Of a DNA stretch of 64,000 nt, positions 50,229-60,200 are shown one piece after another. Location: NCBI RefSeq assembly GCF_003369925.1, contig NZ_LARY01000001.1:558001-622000 (forward strand), written 5' to 3'. Numbering within the stretch: the first letter of the stretch is position 1; each line of letters begins with the position of its first letter. The notes under the pieces are model-generated. The model saw nothing but the letters and a program-made list of their open reading frames with translations. It did no database searches and had not been told where the DNA came from. The DNA is from Listeria kieliensis (GTDB lineage: Bacteria > Bacillota > Bacilli > Lactobacillales > Listeriaceae). Both the position numbers and the translations under genes were made by a program.

Positions 50229-50843
50229 TTATTTTATGGCAAGCCGATAGAGAGGGATCAGTTTATCGAAAACCGTTTCAACTTCCAGTAAAAAACTGTC
50301 GAGCGATTGCAAAATCGGATCATTTTCCTGGTAAACTTTACCAACAAGAAATTCTCCTTTTTTAACGTCACGAAACCGAACAAGTGTCTCTTCTAATGAA
50401 TTTTTTTGAAGGGGAAAATAATCTGGAACGGTATGGTCTTTTGAAAGGCTGAAATTATTTGTGGATAGCTCTTTAAACAATTTTTCTTGCTTTAAAAAGC
50501 GTTCAGCAATTTTTTGTCGTTCTTTGTTTTCATAAATAAAAGCGAGCCACACAAAAACATGATCATCAAATAGCCCCACCTGGAAATGTGGGTGCTTTTT
50601 GTAACCGCGCTTATCATTTGCAATAGCTAGCCATGTACTTTCCGGTGGGTTTACGGAACGACGAGCGTGCTTTGCGATATGTAGAAACATCTCGTTTCCA
50701 AGTTCTAAGCTTAAAAACGAAGTTAACGTTTCCCCTAGCTGTTGGAACTTTGGTTGGATTTTGGTTTGGATAGCTTCCATTCTTGCATCGAGTCCAGGTT
50801 GTTTCATTGCTTTAAAATCCTTTTTTGAAAAAGCTTCAGTCAT
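50229..50843 (-). CDS. UPF0637/DUF1054 family protein (YktB-like)
   Basis: The 204-residue cytosolic protein matches the YktB/UPF0637 family: ARRSVNPPESTWLAIANDKR near 62-81 and KKHPHFQVGLFDDHVFVWLA. Function is unknown. A GGAGG-like site precedes ATG 50843. It is divergent from the inositol-phosphatase gene and upstream of corA on the same strand. Confidence 0.85.
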   Translation of the reverse strand: MTEAFSKKDFKAMKQPGLDARMEAIQTKIQPKFQQLGETLTSFLSLELGNEMFLHIAKHARRSVNPPESTWLAIANDKRGYKKHPHFQVGLFDDHVFVWLAFIYENKERQKIAERFLKQEKLFKELSTNNFSLSKDHTVPDYFPLQKNSLEETLVRFRDVKKGEFLVGKVYQENDPILQSLDSFLLEVETVFDKLIPLYRLAIK

Positions 50844-50984
50844 TTTTTGATTCCTCCTAGTTTGAAGTCATGCTTATTTTTCATTATATAAAAGATCAAC
50901 TAGCATAGCAAAACAACTGGCTTTCTTCACAAGCAAAGTTTAATTGTGCTAAAATAAAGATAACAAATTGAAGGAGCGGATCAT

Positions 50985-51773
50985 GTGGATAAGCAAGAAG
51001 TGATACAACAAGCCAAGCGAATGATGGATGAATTTCTTATAGAAGCAAAGCAGTATATTGAAACTTCTTTTGAAAAAGAATTGCGAATTGAAACAAAGTC
51101 TAATCGCAATGATTTGGTGACAGAGGTTGACCAATATATTGAAGCTCTTTTTACACGCTATTTAAAACAATTTTTTCCAACACACAAAGTTTTTGGAGAG
51201 GAAAATGCAGAGCATAAAATAGAATCGCTTGATGGGGCTGTTTGGATTATCGACCCGATTGATGGTACGCTTAATTTTGTCGAACAAAAGCGTGATTTTG
51301 CGATTTCTGTTGCGCTATATCTGGATGGTATTGGTGAATTTGGAGTTGTTTACGATGTTGCAAAAGACGATTTATATAGGGGAGAAAAAGGAAGAGGAGC
51401 GACGCTAAATGGACAACCAATCCAAAAGGTGAGCCAAAAGCGCGGAGTAGAAAATAGCCTTCTCATTGCCAATTTAAGCGCGGTGAAGCTCTATCCAAAA
51501 TTAAAAGAGGCCATCCGAGTTTCTCGCGGCTTACGTCTTTACGGGGCTGCATCACTTGAATTCATGGTAGTTGCAACTGGTCGCGCCGGGGCATATCTTG
51601 CGGCGAATCTTGCGCCATGGGACGTAGCGGCTTCCAAAATTATTGCCGAAGAGCTTGGCTGCATCGTTTCAAGGCTTTCCGGTGAAAAAATTGATATGCT
51701 TCACAAGGGAACTTCAATCGTTGCGCTACCAAAAGTTTATCAAGAACTTCGAGATTCTTATTTGCGGAAATGA
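50985..51773 (+). CDS. Inositol monophosphatase family protein
   Basis: The 262-residue Mg2+-dependent phosphatase has metal-binding GEEN near 71, WIIDPIDGTLNF with Asp90 and Asp93, and WDVAAS near 209. Family members hydrolyse inositol-1-phosphate, other sugar phosphates or PAP. The start is GTG 50985 with AAGGAG upstream; the overlapping ATG at 50983 is out of frame. Confidence 0.9.
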   Translation: MDKQEVIQQAKRMMDEFLIEAKQYIETSFEKELRIETKSNRNDLVTEVDQYIEALFTRYLKQFFPTHKVFGEENAEHKIESLDGAVWIIDPIDGTLNFVEQKRDFAISVALYLDGIGEFGVVYDVAKDDLYRGEKGRGATLNGQPIQKVSQKRGVENSLLIANLSAVKLYPKLKEAIRVSRGLRLYGAASLEFMVVATGRAGAYLAANLAPWDVAASKIIAEELGCIVSRLSGEKIDMLHKGTSIVALPKVYQELRDSYLRK

Positions 51774-51864
51774 AAAAAATTGCTTTTCTAAAAACAAATG
51801 TGTGTTTTCTTTCATAAAGTTGTGTTATAATAGGTGAGTTGAATTTAACGGATCGATCGGCTGC

Positions 51865-51893
51865 AAGAGGAAAATAATCATTATTTTCCTCTT
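51865..51893 (+). repeat. 29-base inverted repeat in the typA leader
   Basis: aagaggaaaataat (51865-51878), a central c, and its exact reverse complement (51880-51893). A TATAAT at 51826-51831 places it about 25 bases into the typA transcript. The tail is tattta, so it is a possible weak terminator or RNA switch. Confidence 0.85.
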
Positions 51894-51996
51894 TATTTAG
51901 GCTAGAATGCAGTTTTGGTCTTGATATATAGAAGTTTTAGGATCAGCTTTTCGTTTGAAAACGACTGAAAGCCTATTTTTAGGAGGAAATTAGAAA

Positions 51997-53835
51997 GTGA
52001 AATTAAGAGAAGATATTCGTAATATTGCAATCATCGCGCACGTTGACCATGGGAAAACAACGCTTGTGGATGAACTTTTGAAACAATCTGGAACATTTCG
52101 CTCGAATGAACATGTGGATGAGCGTGCGATGGATAGTAATGACCTTGAAAGAGAACGTGGTATTACTATTTTAGCGAAAAATACAGCGATTGATTATGAG
52201 GGCGTTCGTGTCAATATCATGGATACGCCTGGACACGCCGACTTTGGTGGAGAAGTAGAACGGATCATGAAAATGGTTGATGGTGTTTTACTCGTTGTAG
52301 ATGCCTATGAAGGAACCATGCCACAAACGCGTTTTGTATTAAAAAAAGCGCTCGAACAAAATTTAACACCGATTGTAGTCGTAAACAAAATTGACCGTGA
52401 TTTTGCTCGTCCAGAAGAAGTAGTGGATGAGGTTTTAGAACTGTTTATTGAACTTGGAGCAAATGATGATCAGCTTGAATTCCCAGTTATTTATGCTTCT
52501 GCGATTAATGGAACGTCAAGCATGGATTCTGATCCAGCAAATCAAGAAGCTACAATGAAGCCTTTACTAGATACGATCATTGATCATATCCCAGCACCTG
52601 TTGACAATAGTGATGAGCCATTACAATTCCAAGTGTCTCTTCTTGACTATAATGACTATGTGGGTCGTATTGGGATTGGACGTATTTTCCGTGGAACGAT
52701 GCACGTGGGTCAAACAGTTGCACTTATGAAACTAGATGGATCTGTAAAGCAATTCCGAGTGACGAAAATGTTTGGTTTCTTCGGCTTGAAACGGGTTGAA
52801 ATTGAAGAAGCAAAAGCAGGAGATTTGGTTGCTCTTTCGGGAATGGAAGACATCTTTGTTGGAGAAACAGTAACACCATTCGATCATCAAGATAAGCTTC
52901 CAGTACTTCGAATTGATGAACCAACGTTACAAATGACATTTGTAACGAACAATAGTCCTTTTGCTGGTCGTGAAGGAAAACATGTTACGAGTCGTAAAAT
53001 TGAAGAACGCTTGATGGCTGAACTACAAACAGACGTATCACTTCGCGTTGAGCCAACGAGTTCACCAGATGCTTGGACTGTTTCGGGACGTGGAGAGCTC
53101 CATTTGTCTATTTTAATTGAAACGATGCGTCGTGAAGGCTATGAACTACAGGTGTCGAAACCAGAAGTAATTATTCGTGAAATTGACGGAGTGAAATCAG
53201 AACCCGTTGAGGATGTACAAATTGATACGCCTGAAGAATTTATGGGGGCTGTTATTGAATCCATTAGTCAACGTAAAGGCGAAATGCAAAATATGATTAA
53301 TGATGGTAATGGCCAAGTTCGGCTTCAATTTAAAGTTCCTGCACGTGGTCTGATCGGTTATACGACAGATTTCTTATCCATGACACGTGGATATGGTATT
53401 ATTAACCATACTTTCCTTGATTATGAACCAATGCAAACAGGCCGTGTTGGTGGACGTCGTAACGGGGCACTTGTTTCGATGGAAACAGGGAAAACAACCA
53501 CTTATGGAATTATGCAAGTCGAGGATCGTGGAACGATTTTCGTAGAACCAGGGACGGAAATCTATGAAGGTATGATCGTTGGAGAAAATAGCCGTGAAAA
53601 TGATATTGCAGTGAATATCACAAAAGCAAAACAAATGACCAATGTTCGTTCGGCAACGAAAGACCAAACGAATGTGATCAAGCGTCCGCGTCACTTATCT
53701 CTTGAAGAATCGCTTGAGTTCTTGAATGACGATGAATATTGTGAAATAACACCTGAAAACGTTCGTTTACGTAAAAAGATTTTGAATAAAAATGAACGTG
53801 AAAAAGCAGCTAAACGTAAGAAAAGCGCGGAATAA
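51997..53835 (+). CDS. typA: TypA/BipA ribosome-associated GTPase
   Basis: The 612-residue translation-factor GTPase has G1 [10 protein letters not shown] at 14-23, G2 in RERGITI, G3 DTPGHADF, G4 NKID, then EF-G-like domains and a basic C-terminus. It assists 50S assembly and growth at low temperature. The start is GTG 51997 with AGGAGG upstream. The leader is ~165 bases with a strong hairpin. Confidence 0.96.
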   Translation: MKLREDIRNIAIIAHVDHGKTTLVDELLKQSGTFRSNEHVDERAMDSNDLERERGITILAKNTAIDYEGVRVNIMDTPGHADFGGEVERIMKMVDGVLLVVDAYEGTMPQTRFVLKKALEQNLTPIVVVNKIDRDFARPEEVVDEVLELFIELGANDDQLEFPVIYASAINGTSSMDSDPANQEATMKPLLDTIIDHIPAPVDNSDEPLQFQVSLLDYNDYVGRIGIGRIFRGTMHVGQTVALMKLDGSVKQFRVTKMFGFFGLKRVEIEEAKAGDLVALSGMEDIFVGETVTPFDHQDKLPVLRIDEPTLQMTFVTNNSPFAGREGKHVTSRKIEERLMAELQTDVSLRVEPTSSPDAWTVSGRGELHLSILIETMRREGYELQVSKPEVIIREIDGVKSEPVEDVQIDTPEEFMGAVIESISQRKGEMQNMINDGNGQVRLQFKVPARGLIGYTTDFLSMTRGYGIINHTFLDYEPMQTGRVGGRRNGALVSMETGKTTTYGIMQVEDRGTIFVEPGTEIYEGMIVGENSRENDIAVNITKAKQMTNVRSATKDQTNVIKRPRHLSLEESLEFLNDDEYCEITPENVRLRKKILNKNEREKAAKRKKSAE

Positions 53836-53843
53836 TGATGGAT

Positions 53844-53880
53844 AAAAGGCGATACAGCTTGAAAGCCGTATCGCCTTTAT
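53844..53880 (+). terminator. Terminator after typA
   Basis: aaaggcgatac with gtatcgccttt, 11-bp stem; the T tract is short (ttat ttg). Confidence 0.65.
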
Positions 53881-53997
53881 TTGTAACAAATTCTAGTTTT
53901 TGATATATTAATGTATAATAAAACAAACTGATAAAAGATAACTAAGAGAAGTAAATCCCCACTGGCTTGTTTTTTAAAAGAAATGTTTGTAACATAA

Positions 53998-54026
53998 TTG
54001 TAATGTTGGGGGATTTCTGTTATAGT
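53998..54026 (+). promoter_or_regulatory. Promoter of the lipoprotein gene
   Basis: TTGTAA (53998-54003) and TATAGT (54021-54026), 17-base spacing. An inverted repeat aaatcccc (53952) / ggggattt (54010) brackets the -35. Confidence 0.55.
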
Positions 54027-54052
54027 AAAAGTATCAGGAAGGAGTGTATACG

Positions 54053-54922
54053 ATGAAAAAGTGGTTGAGTGCCATTATGATTTTGATGGTTGCCTTTTTT
54101 GTTGTAGCTTGTGGTTCCGATAAATCTGCCGACAAAGAGAAAAACAATGAGGAAAAACAGGAACAAAAAGCTGAGAAAAAGAATAAAAAGACAAAGGAAA
54201 AAAGTGATGAGGAACAGTCAAATACAGCTAAATCAGACGAAGGAAAAACTAGTGATTCATCAGCTAAAAGTAGTGATGCAACAGCGAAAAATGACACAGA
54301 TAAATCTAAAGAATCGACCAATACAAACGAATCTAAGAGTGGGAGCAAACCTGCAGCAAAACCAACAATTGCTGCTCCTAGAATTTCAAAAAGTGCCTTT
54401 AGTGTTTCAAATGTAGAGCCTGTCACAGGAGGTAAGGTGACAACGGTTTATGGCAGCTACACACCGACATTTATCAAAGATTTTGGCTCGCTTACGATTC
54501 GTGTTAATCAATATAAGGTAGAAAAGGTAGAAAATCCGACAAAAGAAATCAGTCAGTATTCACCTGAAAGCTCGATCCAAAAAGGCGGTTATGTCATTAC
54601 GCTTGATTTCTCGATTTTTAACCAAACTAACCAGAATTTAACATATAAGCCTGAACAAATTAGTTTAGCTGGAAATTCTTCGGTCACTGGAGGAAGTTTA
54701 GATAATTTTGTACCTGCAAAATACAAAATTAAGGGAAGCGCAAGTGATCCTTATGTCTTTTCGCCAGGAAAAACGGCAGAAGGTTTCGTGACTTATATTT
54801 TAGACGAAGCCAAATTTGAAGACTTGAAATCGAATCCTCGTCTGGCAGTTCCAAATCCAAGTAAAATGGATAATAAAGCTGTAAAAGGCGACGATGAAAT
54901 TGCAACATTTAAAGTTCAATAA
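54053..54922 (+). CDS. Lipoprotein with low-complexity linker, unknown function
   Basis: The 289-residue protein starts with a lipoprotein signal peptide ending in the lipobox VVAC, then Lys/Glu- and Ser/Thr/Lys-rich linker of about 85 residues, and a C-terminal beta-rich domain (~130-289; VITLDFSIFNQTNQNLTY suggests an Ig-like or DUF4352/DUF5068-type fold). It should be anchored outside the membrane after LspA processing. I use ATG 54053 with GGAAGGAG upstream, not the GTG at 54044. Confidence 0.8.
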   Translation: MKKWLSAIMILMVAFFVVACGSDKSADKEKNNEEKQEQKAEKKNKKTKEKSDEEQSNTAKSDEGKTSDSSAKSSDATAKNDTDKSKESTNTNESKSGSKPAAKPTIAAPRISKSAFSVSNVEPVTGGKVTTVYGSYTPTFIKDFGSLTIRVNQYKVEKVENPTKEISQYSPESSIQKGGYVITLDFSIFNQTNQNLTYKPEQISLAGNSSVTGGSLDNFVPAKYKIKGSASDPYVFSPGKTAEGFVTYILDEAKFEDLKSNPRLAVPNPSKMDNKAVKGDDEIATFKVQ

Positions 54923-54999
54923 TAAAAAGCTTGAAACGAAAGAAAGTAATAGGGAAATTCTTTTCCTTATCACTAGCTCCTTTGTTTCAAGCTTTTTTT
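54923..54999. terminator. Long bidirectional terminator between the lipoprotein and ylaI
   Basis: aaaaagcttgaaac pairs with gtttcaagctttttt across ~45 bases that can form an inner stem (gggaaa/tttcc). Confidence 0.75.
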
Positions 55000-55240
55000 A
55001 TTCCGCGTTTTCTTTTTCTCTAGCCTCAACTTCACGTTTAAGTTGGCTAAAAGGTTTTGTAAATGATTTATTGAATCGGAATTTTCCAGAATTGATACGC
55101 TCCATAGTTTTTATGGCGATACGATGATCACACTCTGGACATAAATATAACCGAATAGGTTTATTTCTTAATCGCTTTGTTTTAAAATCGCGATCGTCCA
55201 GTTCATCAACAGTTCCACATAAAATACAAGTTGCTTTCAT
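54998..55240 (-). CDS. YlaI-family zinc-ribbon protein (DUF2197)
   Basis: The 80-residue protein has two CxxC knuckles: CILC at 5-8 and CPEC near 34-37, as in YlaI. A structural zinc is likely; function is unknown. ATG 55240 has GAGGTG 6 bases upstream; the longer GTG start overlaps that site. It is convergent with the lipoprotein gene. Confidence 0.82.
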   Translation of the reverse strand: MKATCILCGTVDELDDRDFKTKRLRNKPIRLYLCPECDHRIAIKTMERINSGKFRFNKSFTKPFSQLKREVEAREKENAE

Positions 55241-55316
55241 TCTTATCACCTCGATGACTTTATTATACCATGTTTTGAAAAAGGGGGGAAAGGATGAATT
55301 TATAAATAGAAAGCAT

Positions 55317-55344
55317 TTGCAGACTGTTTTTTTTATGCTATACT
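55317..55344 (+). promoter_or_regulatory. Promoter of ylaN
   Basis: TTGCAG (55317-55322) and TATACT (55339-55344), 16-base spacing. Confidence 0.5.
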
Positions 55345-55402
55345 TTTAGATAGAGAAAAAGTAGATTAAGCGTTTATCGCGTACGACAGGGGGTCATCTG
55401 TG

Positions 55403-55678
55403 ATGGATCAAACGAATCATCGAAATCAGGCTGTGGAGTTACTAAAAGAAGACGCCAAGCGGATATTACAACTGATTAAAGTTCAGATGGATAACTTAAC
55501 ATTGCCGCAGTGCCCAGCGTATGAAGAAGTGTTAGATACGCAAATGTACGGTTTGTCACGGGAAATTAATTTTGCCATTCGTTTAGGATTGCTCGAAGCA
55601 GAAGAAGGCAAGAAACTTTTAGCAACGCTTGAAAAAGAGTTATCAACTTTACATGAACTCTCGATGAATAAACATTAA
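55403..55678 (+). CDS. ylaN: YlaN family protein (UPF0358)
   Basis: The 91-residue helical protein has the YlaN pattern ([22 protein letters not shown] split over helices 1-2; [16 protein letters not shown]). In Bacillus YlaN is needed for growth under low iron and interacts with Fur. I use ATG 55403; the GTG immediately before it (55400) is an alternative. GGGGG is ~11 bases upstream. A terminator follows. Confidence 0.88.
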   Translation: MDQTNHRNQAVELLKEDAKRILQLIKVQMDNLTLPQCPAYEEVLDTQMYGLSREINFAIRLGLLEAEEGKKLLATLEKELSTLHELSMNKH

Positions 55679-55683
55679 CCAAA

Positions 55684-55720
55684 AAAGGGTCTGCGTTTTT
55701 TGCGGACGCTTTTTTATTAT
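55684..55720 (+). terminator. Terminator after ylaN
   Basis: ggtctgcg with tgcggac around a T loop, followed by six T. Confidence 0.7.
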
Positions 55721-55821
55721 CAAAATACTTTATTTAGAGGCGATTGCTTTTCATAAGACGTTTTTTTCATTATAATGAAAAAAATAGGCTTTGCAGGAAC
55801 AGCTAGGATTGGAAGAGGGAT

Positions 55822-56988
55822 ATGTTAAAAAGAATCTTAAAGTCATATGACTATTCACTAATTGTTGTCTATATTTTACTTTGTTTGTTCGGCCTTGTCA
55901 TGGTGTATAGTGCAAGTTGGTCACTTGCTTATCGTCATGAATTGCCGGCTGATTTTTATTATGTGCGTCAAGTGAAAAATTTGAGTATCAGTTTGATTTT
56001 CTTTATTGGATTTGCTCTTTTTCCGTATCATGTTTTTCAAAAAAATAAGTTTTTGATCCCTATGATGTTTGGATCGGTCCTTCTTTTGCTAATGATCTTT
56101 TTTGTAGGGCATGCTGCGAACAACGCTCAAAGTTGGTTTCGCTTAGGAGCGGCTTCTCTTCAACCAGGGGAATTTGTGAAAATCTCGGTAATTATTTATT
56201 TGGCCGCTATCTACGCTAAAAAGCAAAGTTACATAGATGATTTTAACAAAGGGGTATTACCACCTGTGTTTTTCCTAGCGTTTGTTTGCTTTTTAATAGC
56301 GATACAGCCCGATCTTGGTACAGCAATGATCATTTTCCTTACAGGTTGTTGCATTATTTTGTGTTCGGGAATGCGGCTTAAAAGCATGCTGAAATTAATT
56401 GGACTTGGTGTTGGTATTTTAGTCGTATTAACGATCATTGTCTTACTTTTACCAGATCACATCCAGTCACAAATTATTTCGCCGACACGGCTTGGTCGTT
56501 TTACTGGTTTTATGAATCCGTTTCGCGACCAGGGGACAACGGGGCATCAACTTGTGAACTCTTACTACGCGATAGGTTCTGGTGGCTTTTTCGGTCAGGG
56601 ACTGGGACAAAGTGTTCAAAAGCTTGGCTATTTACCAGAAGCTCATACTGATTTTATCATTGCGGTAATTGCTGAAGAGCTAGGTGTTTTTGGCGTTTTA
56701 TTTGTGCTTCTTGGTTTGTTCTTCATTATCTTTAAAACAATTGTCACAGGACTGCGCACAGATAATCCATTTGGCGCGTTAATTTGCTACGGAACAGCTG
56801 GTTTGATCGGAATCCAAGCCTTTATCAATTTAGGCGGAGCTTCTGGAACGATACCTATTACGGGGGTTACCCTTCCATTTATCAGTTATGGGGGATCATC
56901 TCTCATGGTGCTTTCGATTTTGATGGGAATTGTACTTAATGTAGGGATGCTTTCCAACTATAAACGGAAATATAGCAAGCAGAAATAG
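55822..56988 (+). CDS. ftsW: FtsW/RodA/SpoVE family peptidoglycan glycosyltransferase (FtsW-like)
   Basis: The 388-residue SEDS protein has about ten membrane helices and motifs GLVMVYSASW near 20-29, QPDLGTAMI near 160, the extracellular loop PFRDQGTTGHQLVNSYYAIGSGGFFGQGLG and the C-terminal ITGVTLPFISYGGSS. It polymerises lipid II at the septum (FtsW) or side wall (RodA). Position next to ylaN and pycA matches Bacillus/Listeria ftsW. A TATAAT at 55771-55776 precedes it. Confidence 0.9.
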   Translation: MLKRILKSYDYSLIVVYILLCLFGLVMVYSASWSLAYRHELPADFYYVRQVKNLSISLIFFIGFALFPYHVFQKNKFLIPMMFGSVLLLLMIFFVGHAANNAQSWFRLGAASLQPGEFVKISVIIYLAAIYAKKQSYIDDFNKGVLPPVFFLAFVCFLIAIQPDLGTAMIIFLTGCCIILCSGMRLKSMLKLIGLGVGILVVLTIIVLLLPDHIQSQIISPTRLGRFTGFMNPFRDQGTTGHQLVNSYYAIGSGGFFGQGLGQSVQKLGYLPEAHTDFIIAVIAEELGVFGVLFVLLGLFFIIFKTIVTGLRTDNPFGALICYGTAGLIGIQAFINLGGASGTIPITGVTLPFISYGGSSLMVLSILMGIVLNVGMLSNYKRKYSKQK

Positions 56989-56994
56989 CCTAAG

Positions 56995-57030
56995 AAAACA
57001 CTTTTTAGTGAAAAGTGTTTTCTTTTTTAC
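56995..57030 (+). terminator. Terminator after ftsW
   Basis: aaaacactttt with aaaagtgtttt, 5-base loop, then cttttttt. Confidence 0.85.
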
Positions 57031-57105
57031 GAATATTTAATGGGTATATAGGTTGAAATGTATGTGTTTTTTGAAAGAGATTTTCTAATGTTAGAAGAAA
57101 ACAAT

Positions 57106-57135
57106 TTACTTTTAGTACCTTTTAATACTATAATT
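57106..57135 (+). promoter_or_regulatory. Promoter of pycA
   Basis: TTTACT (57106-57111) and TATAAT (57130-57135), 18-base spacing. The ~150-base leader contains a nested hairpin at about 57213-57246 (cccgaaa/tttcggg inside aaagcc/ggctt). Confidence 0.6.
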
Positions 57136-57287
57136 AGGAGTATATCTTGCATCCTATTGCTGGCGTTTTTCGAGAGAACGAAATAAGCAGAAGATACGCA
57201 AAATTAAAAAAGCAAAGCCCCGAAAACTCTTTCGGGTGTTGTGGCTTATACGCTTAAAAAGGCGGAGTGTTGGTTAGGAGGAAAAGT

Positions 57288-60200
57288 ATGAATCAAATTA
57301 AAAAAGTGCTTGTTGCAAACCGTGGTGAGATTGCCATCCGGGTCTTGCGTGCTTGCACTGAACTCAAAATCAAGACAGTAGCAATTTACTCACAAGAAGA
57401 TACTGCAGCTTTCCACAGATATAAAGCGGATGAAGCTTATTTAGTCGGGGAAGGGAAAAAACCGATTGATGCTTATTTGGATATTGAAAACATTATAGAG
57501 ATTGCCAAAGAAGCTTCTGTTGATGCTATTCATCCTGGATATGGTTTTCTTTCGGAGAATATTGAATTTGCAAAACGATGCGAAGAAGAAGGCATCATTT
57601 TTGTTGGACCAAAATCGAAACACTTAGATATGTTTGGTGATAAAATTAAAGCTAAAGAACAAGCGCTTTTAGCGGGTATTCCGGTTATTCCAGGTAGCGA
57701 TGGCCCTGTTTCTGGTATTGAAGAAGTCATTCAATTTGGGAAAAAGAATGGCTATCCACTAATGATTAAAGCCTCACTTGGCGGCGGCGGACGCGGAATG
57801 CGTGTTGTTGAAGCAGAAGAAAATGTCGAAGAAGCCTTTAATCGAGCGTCTTCTGAAGCGAAAGCCGCTTTTGGAAATGATGAAGTGTATGTGGAAAAAT
57901 GTGTGATGAATCCGAAGCATATTGAAGTGCAAATTTTAGGGGATTCACATGGCAACATTGTTCACTTGTTTGAACGGGATTGCTCGGTTCAACGTCGTCA
58001 TCAAAAAGTAGTGGAAGTTGCCCCGTGTAACGCCATTACATCTGAACTTCGTGGCAGAATTTGTGATGCAGCTGTTAAATTGATGAAAAATGTTTCTTAC
58101 TTGAATGCTGGAACAGTCGAATTCTTAGTTGAAGGAGAAGATTTTTATTTCATCGAAGTAAACCCACGTGTTCAAGTGGAGCATACGATTACAGAAATGA
58201 TTACAGGAATCGATATTGTGCAAAGTCAGCTTTATATTGCAGATGGCTATTCCATGCATGATCAACTTGTTGCGATTCCAAAACAAGAAGAAATTAGGAT
58301 TAATGGTTCTGCGATTCAGTGCCGGATTACAACGGAAGATCCGCTTAATAATTTCATGCCGGATACAGGTAGAATTAATACTTACCGTTCAACAGGTGGA
58401 TTTGGTGTGCGGCTTGACGCTGGGAATGGCTTCCAAGGAACAGTTGTAACGCCATTTTATGATTCGCTACTCGTAAAACTTTCCACATGGGGAATGACTT
58501 TTGAACAATCTGTTCGTAAAATGGTTCGGAATCTGATTGAATTTCGGATTCGTGGCGTGAAAACGAACGTACCATTCCTATTAAATGTAGTACGTCACCC
58601 TGATTTTATTAGCGGAAACTATAATACATCCTTTATTGATTCGACACCGGAACTTTTCAAATTCCCACATGTACGTGACCGTGGAACGAAAACGTTGCGT
58701 TATATCAGTAACGTGACTGTAAATGGCTTCCCGGGCATTAAGCAAGAAGAAAAACCTGTTTCTGGCGAACCACGTGTGCCAAAAATTCCTTATAACGAAC
58801 CGATTCCAGATGGAACGAAACAAATTTTGGATGCAAGAGGCCCCGCTGGCGTGGTCGATTGGGTCAAACAGCAAAATGAAGTGTTACTGACAGATACGAC
58901 GCTTCGGGATGCGCATCAGTCCTTACTTGCAACGCGCGTGCGTTCCAAAGATATTTTCCGAATTGCTGATGCAATGGCGCATCTTCTTCCCAATATGTTT
59001 TCGTTTGAAATGTGGGGTGGGGCTACTTTTGATGTGGCTTATCGTTTCTTAAATGAAGATCCATGGGTTCGACTTGAAACACTTCGGAAGCAAATCCCAA
59101 ATGTGATGTTCCAGATGCTTCTTCGCGGAGCAAATGCGGTTGGCTATAAAAACTATCCGGATAATGTGATTCGCGAATTTGTGAAGCTTTCAGCGGATTC
59201 TGGGATTGATGTGTTCCGGGTGTTTGACAGCTTAAACTGGATTAAAGGCATGGAAGTTTCGATTGAAGCTGTTCGCGATTCTGGTAAGATGGTAGAAGCT
59301 GCCATTTGCTACACTGGGGATATTGACGACGAAACTCGGACAAAATATACAATTGATTATTATAAAGATATGGCGAAAGAACTGGTGGCGCAAGGGACAC
59401 ATATTCTAGGCATTAAAGATATGGCAGGCCTACTGAAACCACAAGCAGCTTATCGTTTGATTAATGAACTGAAAGATACGGTAGATGTGCCTATTCATTT
59501 GCATACCCATGATACGAGCGGAAACGGCATTTATACGTATGCCGCTGCTGTTAGTGCGGGTGTAGATATTGTAGATGTGGCATCCAGTGCTATGAGTGGA
59601 GCAACGAGTCAGCCAAGTATGACGGGGCTTTACTATGGTCTTGAAAATGGAAAACGCCAAACGAATTTAGATGCGCATAACTCACAGATCATCAACCATT
59701 ACTGGGAAGATGTTCGGAAGTACTATAAAGACTTTGATAATGCGCTCAACTCACCGCAAACAGAAGTTTATATCCATGAAATGCCAGGCGGACAGTATAC
59801 GAACTTGCAACAACAAGCCAAAGCAGTTGGTCTTGGTGACCGCTGGGATGAAGTCAAACAAATGTATACGACGGTTAACCAAATGTTTGGAGATATTGTC
59901 AAAGTAACACCTTCTTCAAAAGTAGTAGGTGACATGGCACTCTTCATGGTCCAAAATGATTTGACGGAAGACTTGATTTATGAAAAAGGCGAGTCACTTG
60001 ATTTCCCTGATTCTGTTATCGAGTTCTTCAAAGGCGAAATCGGGCAGCCATATGGCGGATTCCCTGAGAAGCTACAAAAAATTATTTTAAAAGGACAAAA
60101 ACCGCTAAGCGATCGTCCAGGAGCTAGCATGGATCCTGTTGATTTTGTGGCAGTAAAGGAAGAACTACAAGAGAAGATTGGCTATGAACCTTCCGAGAAA

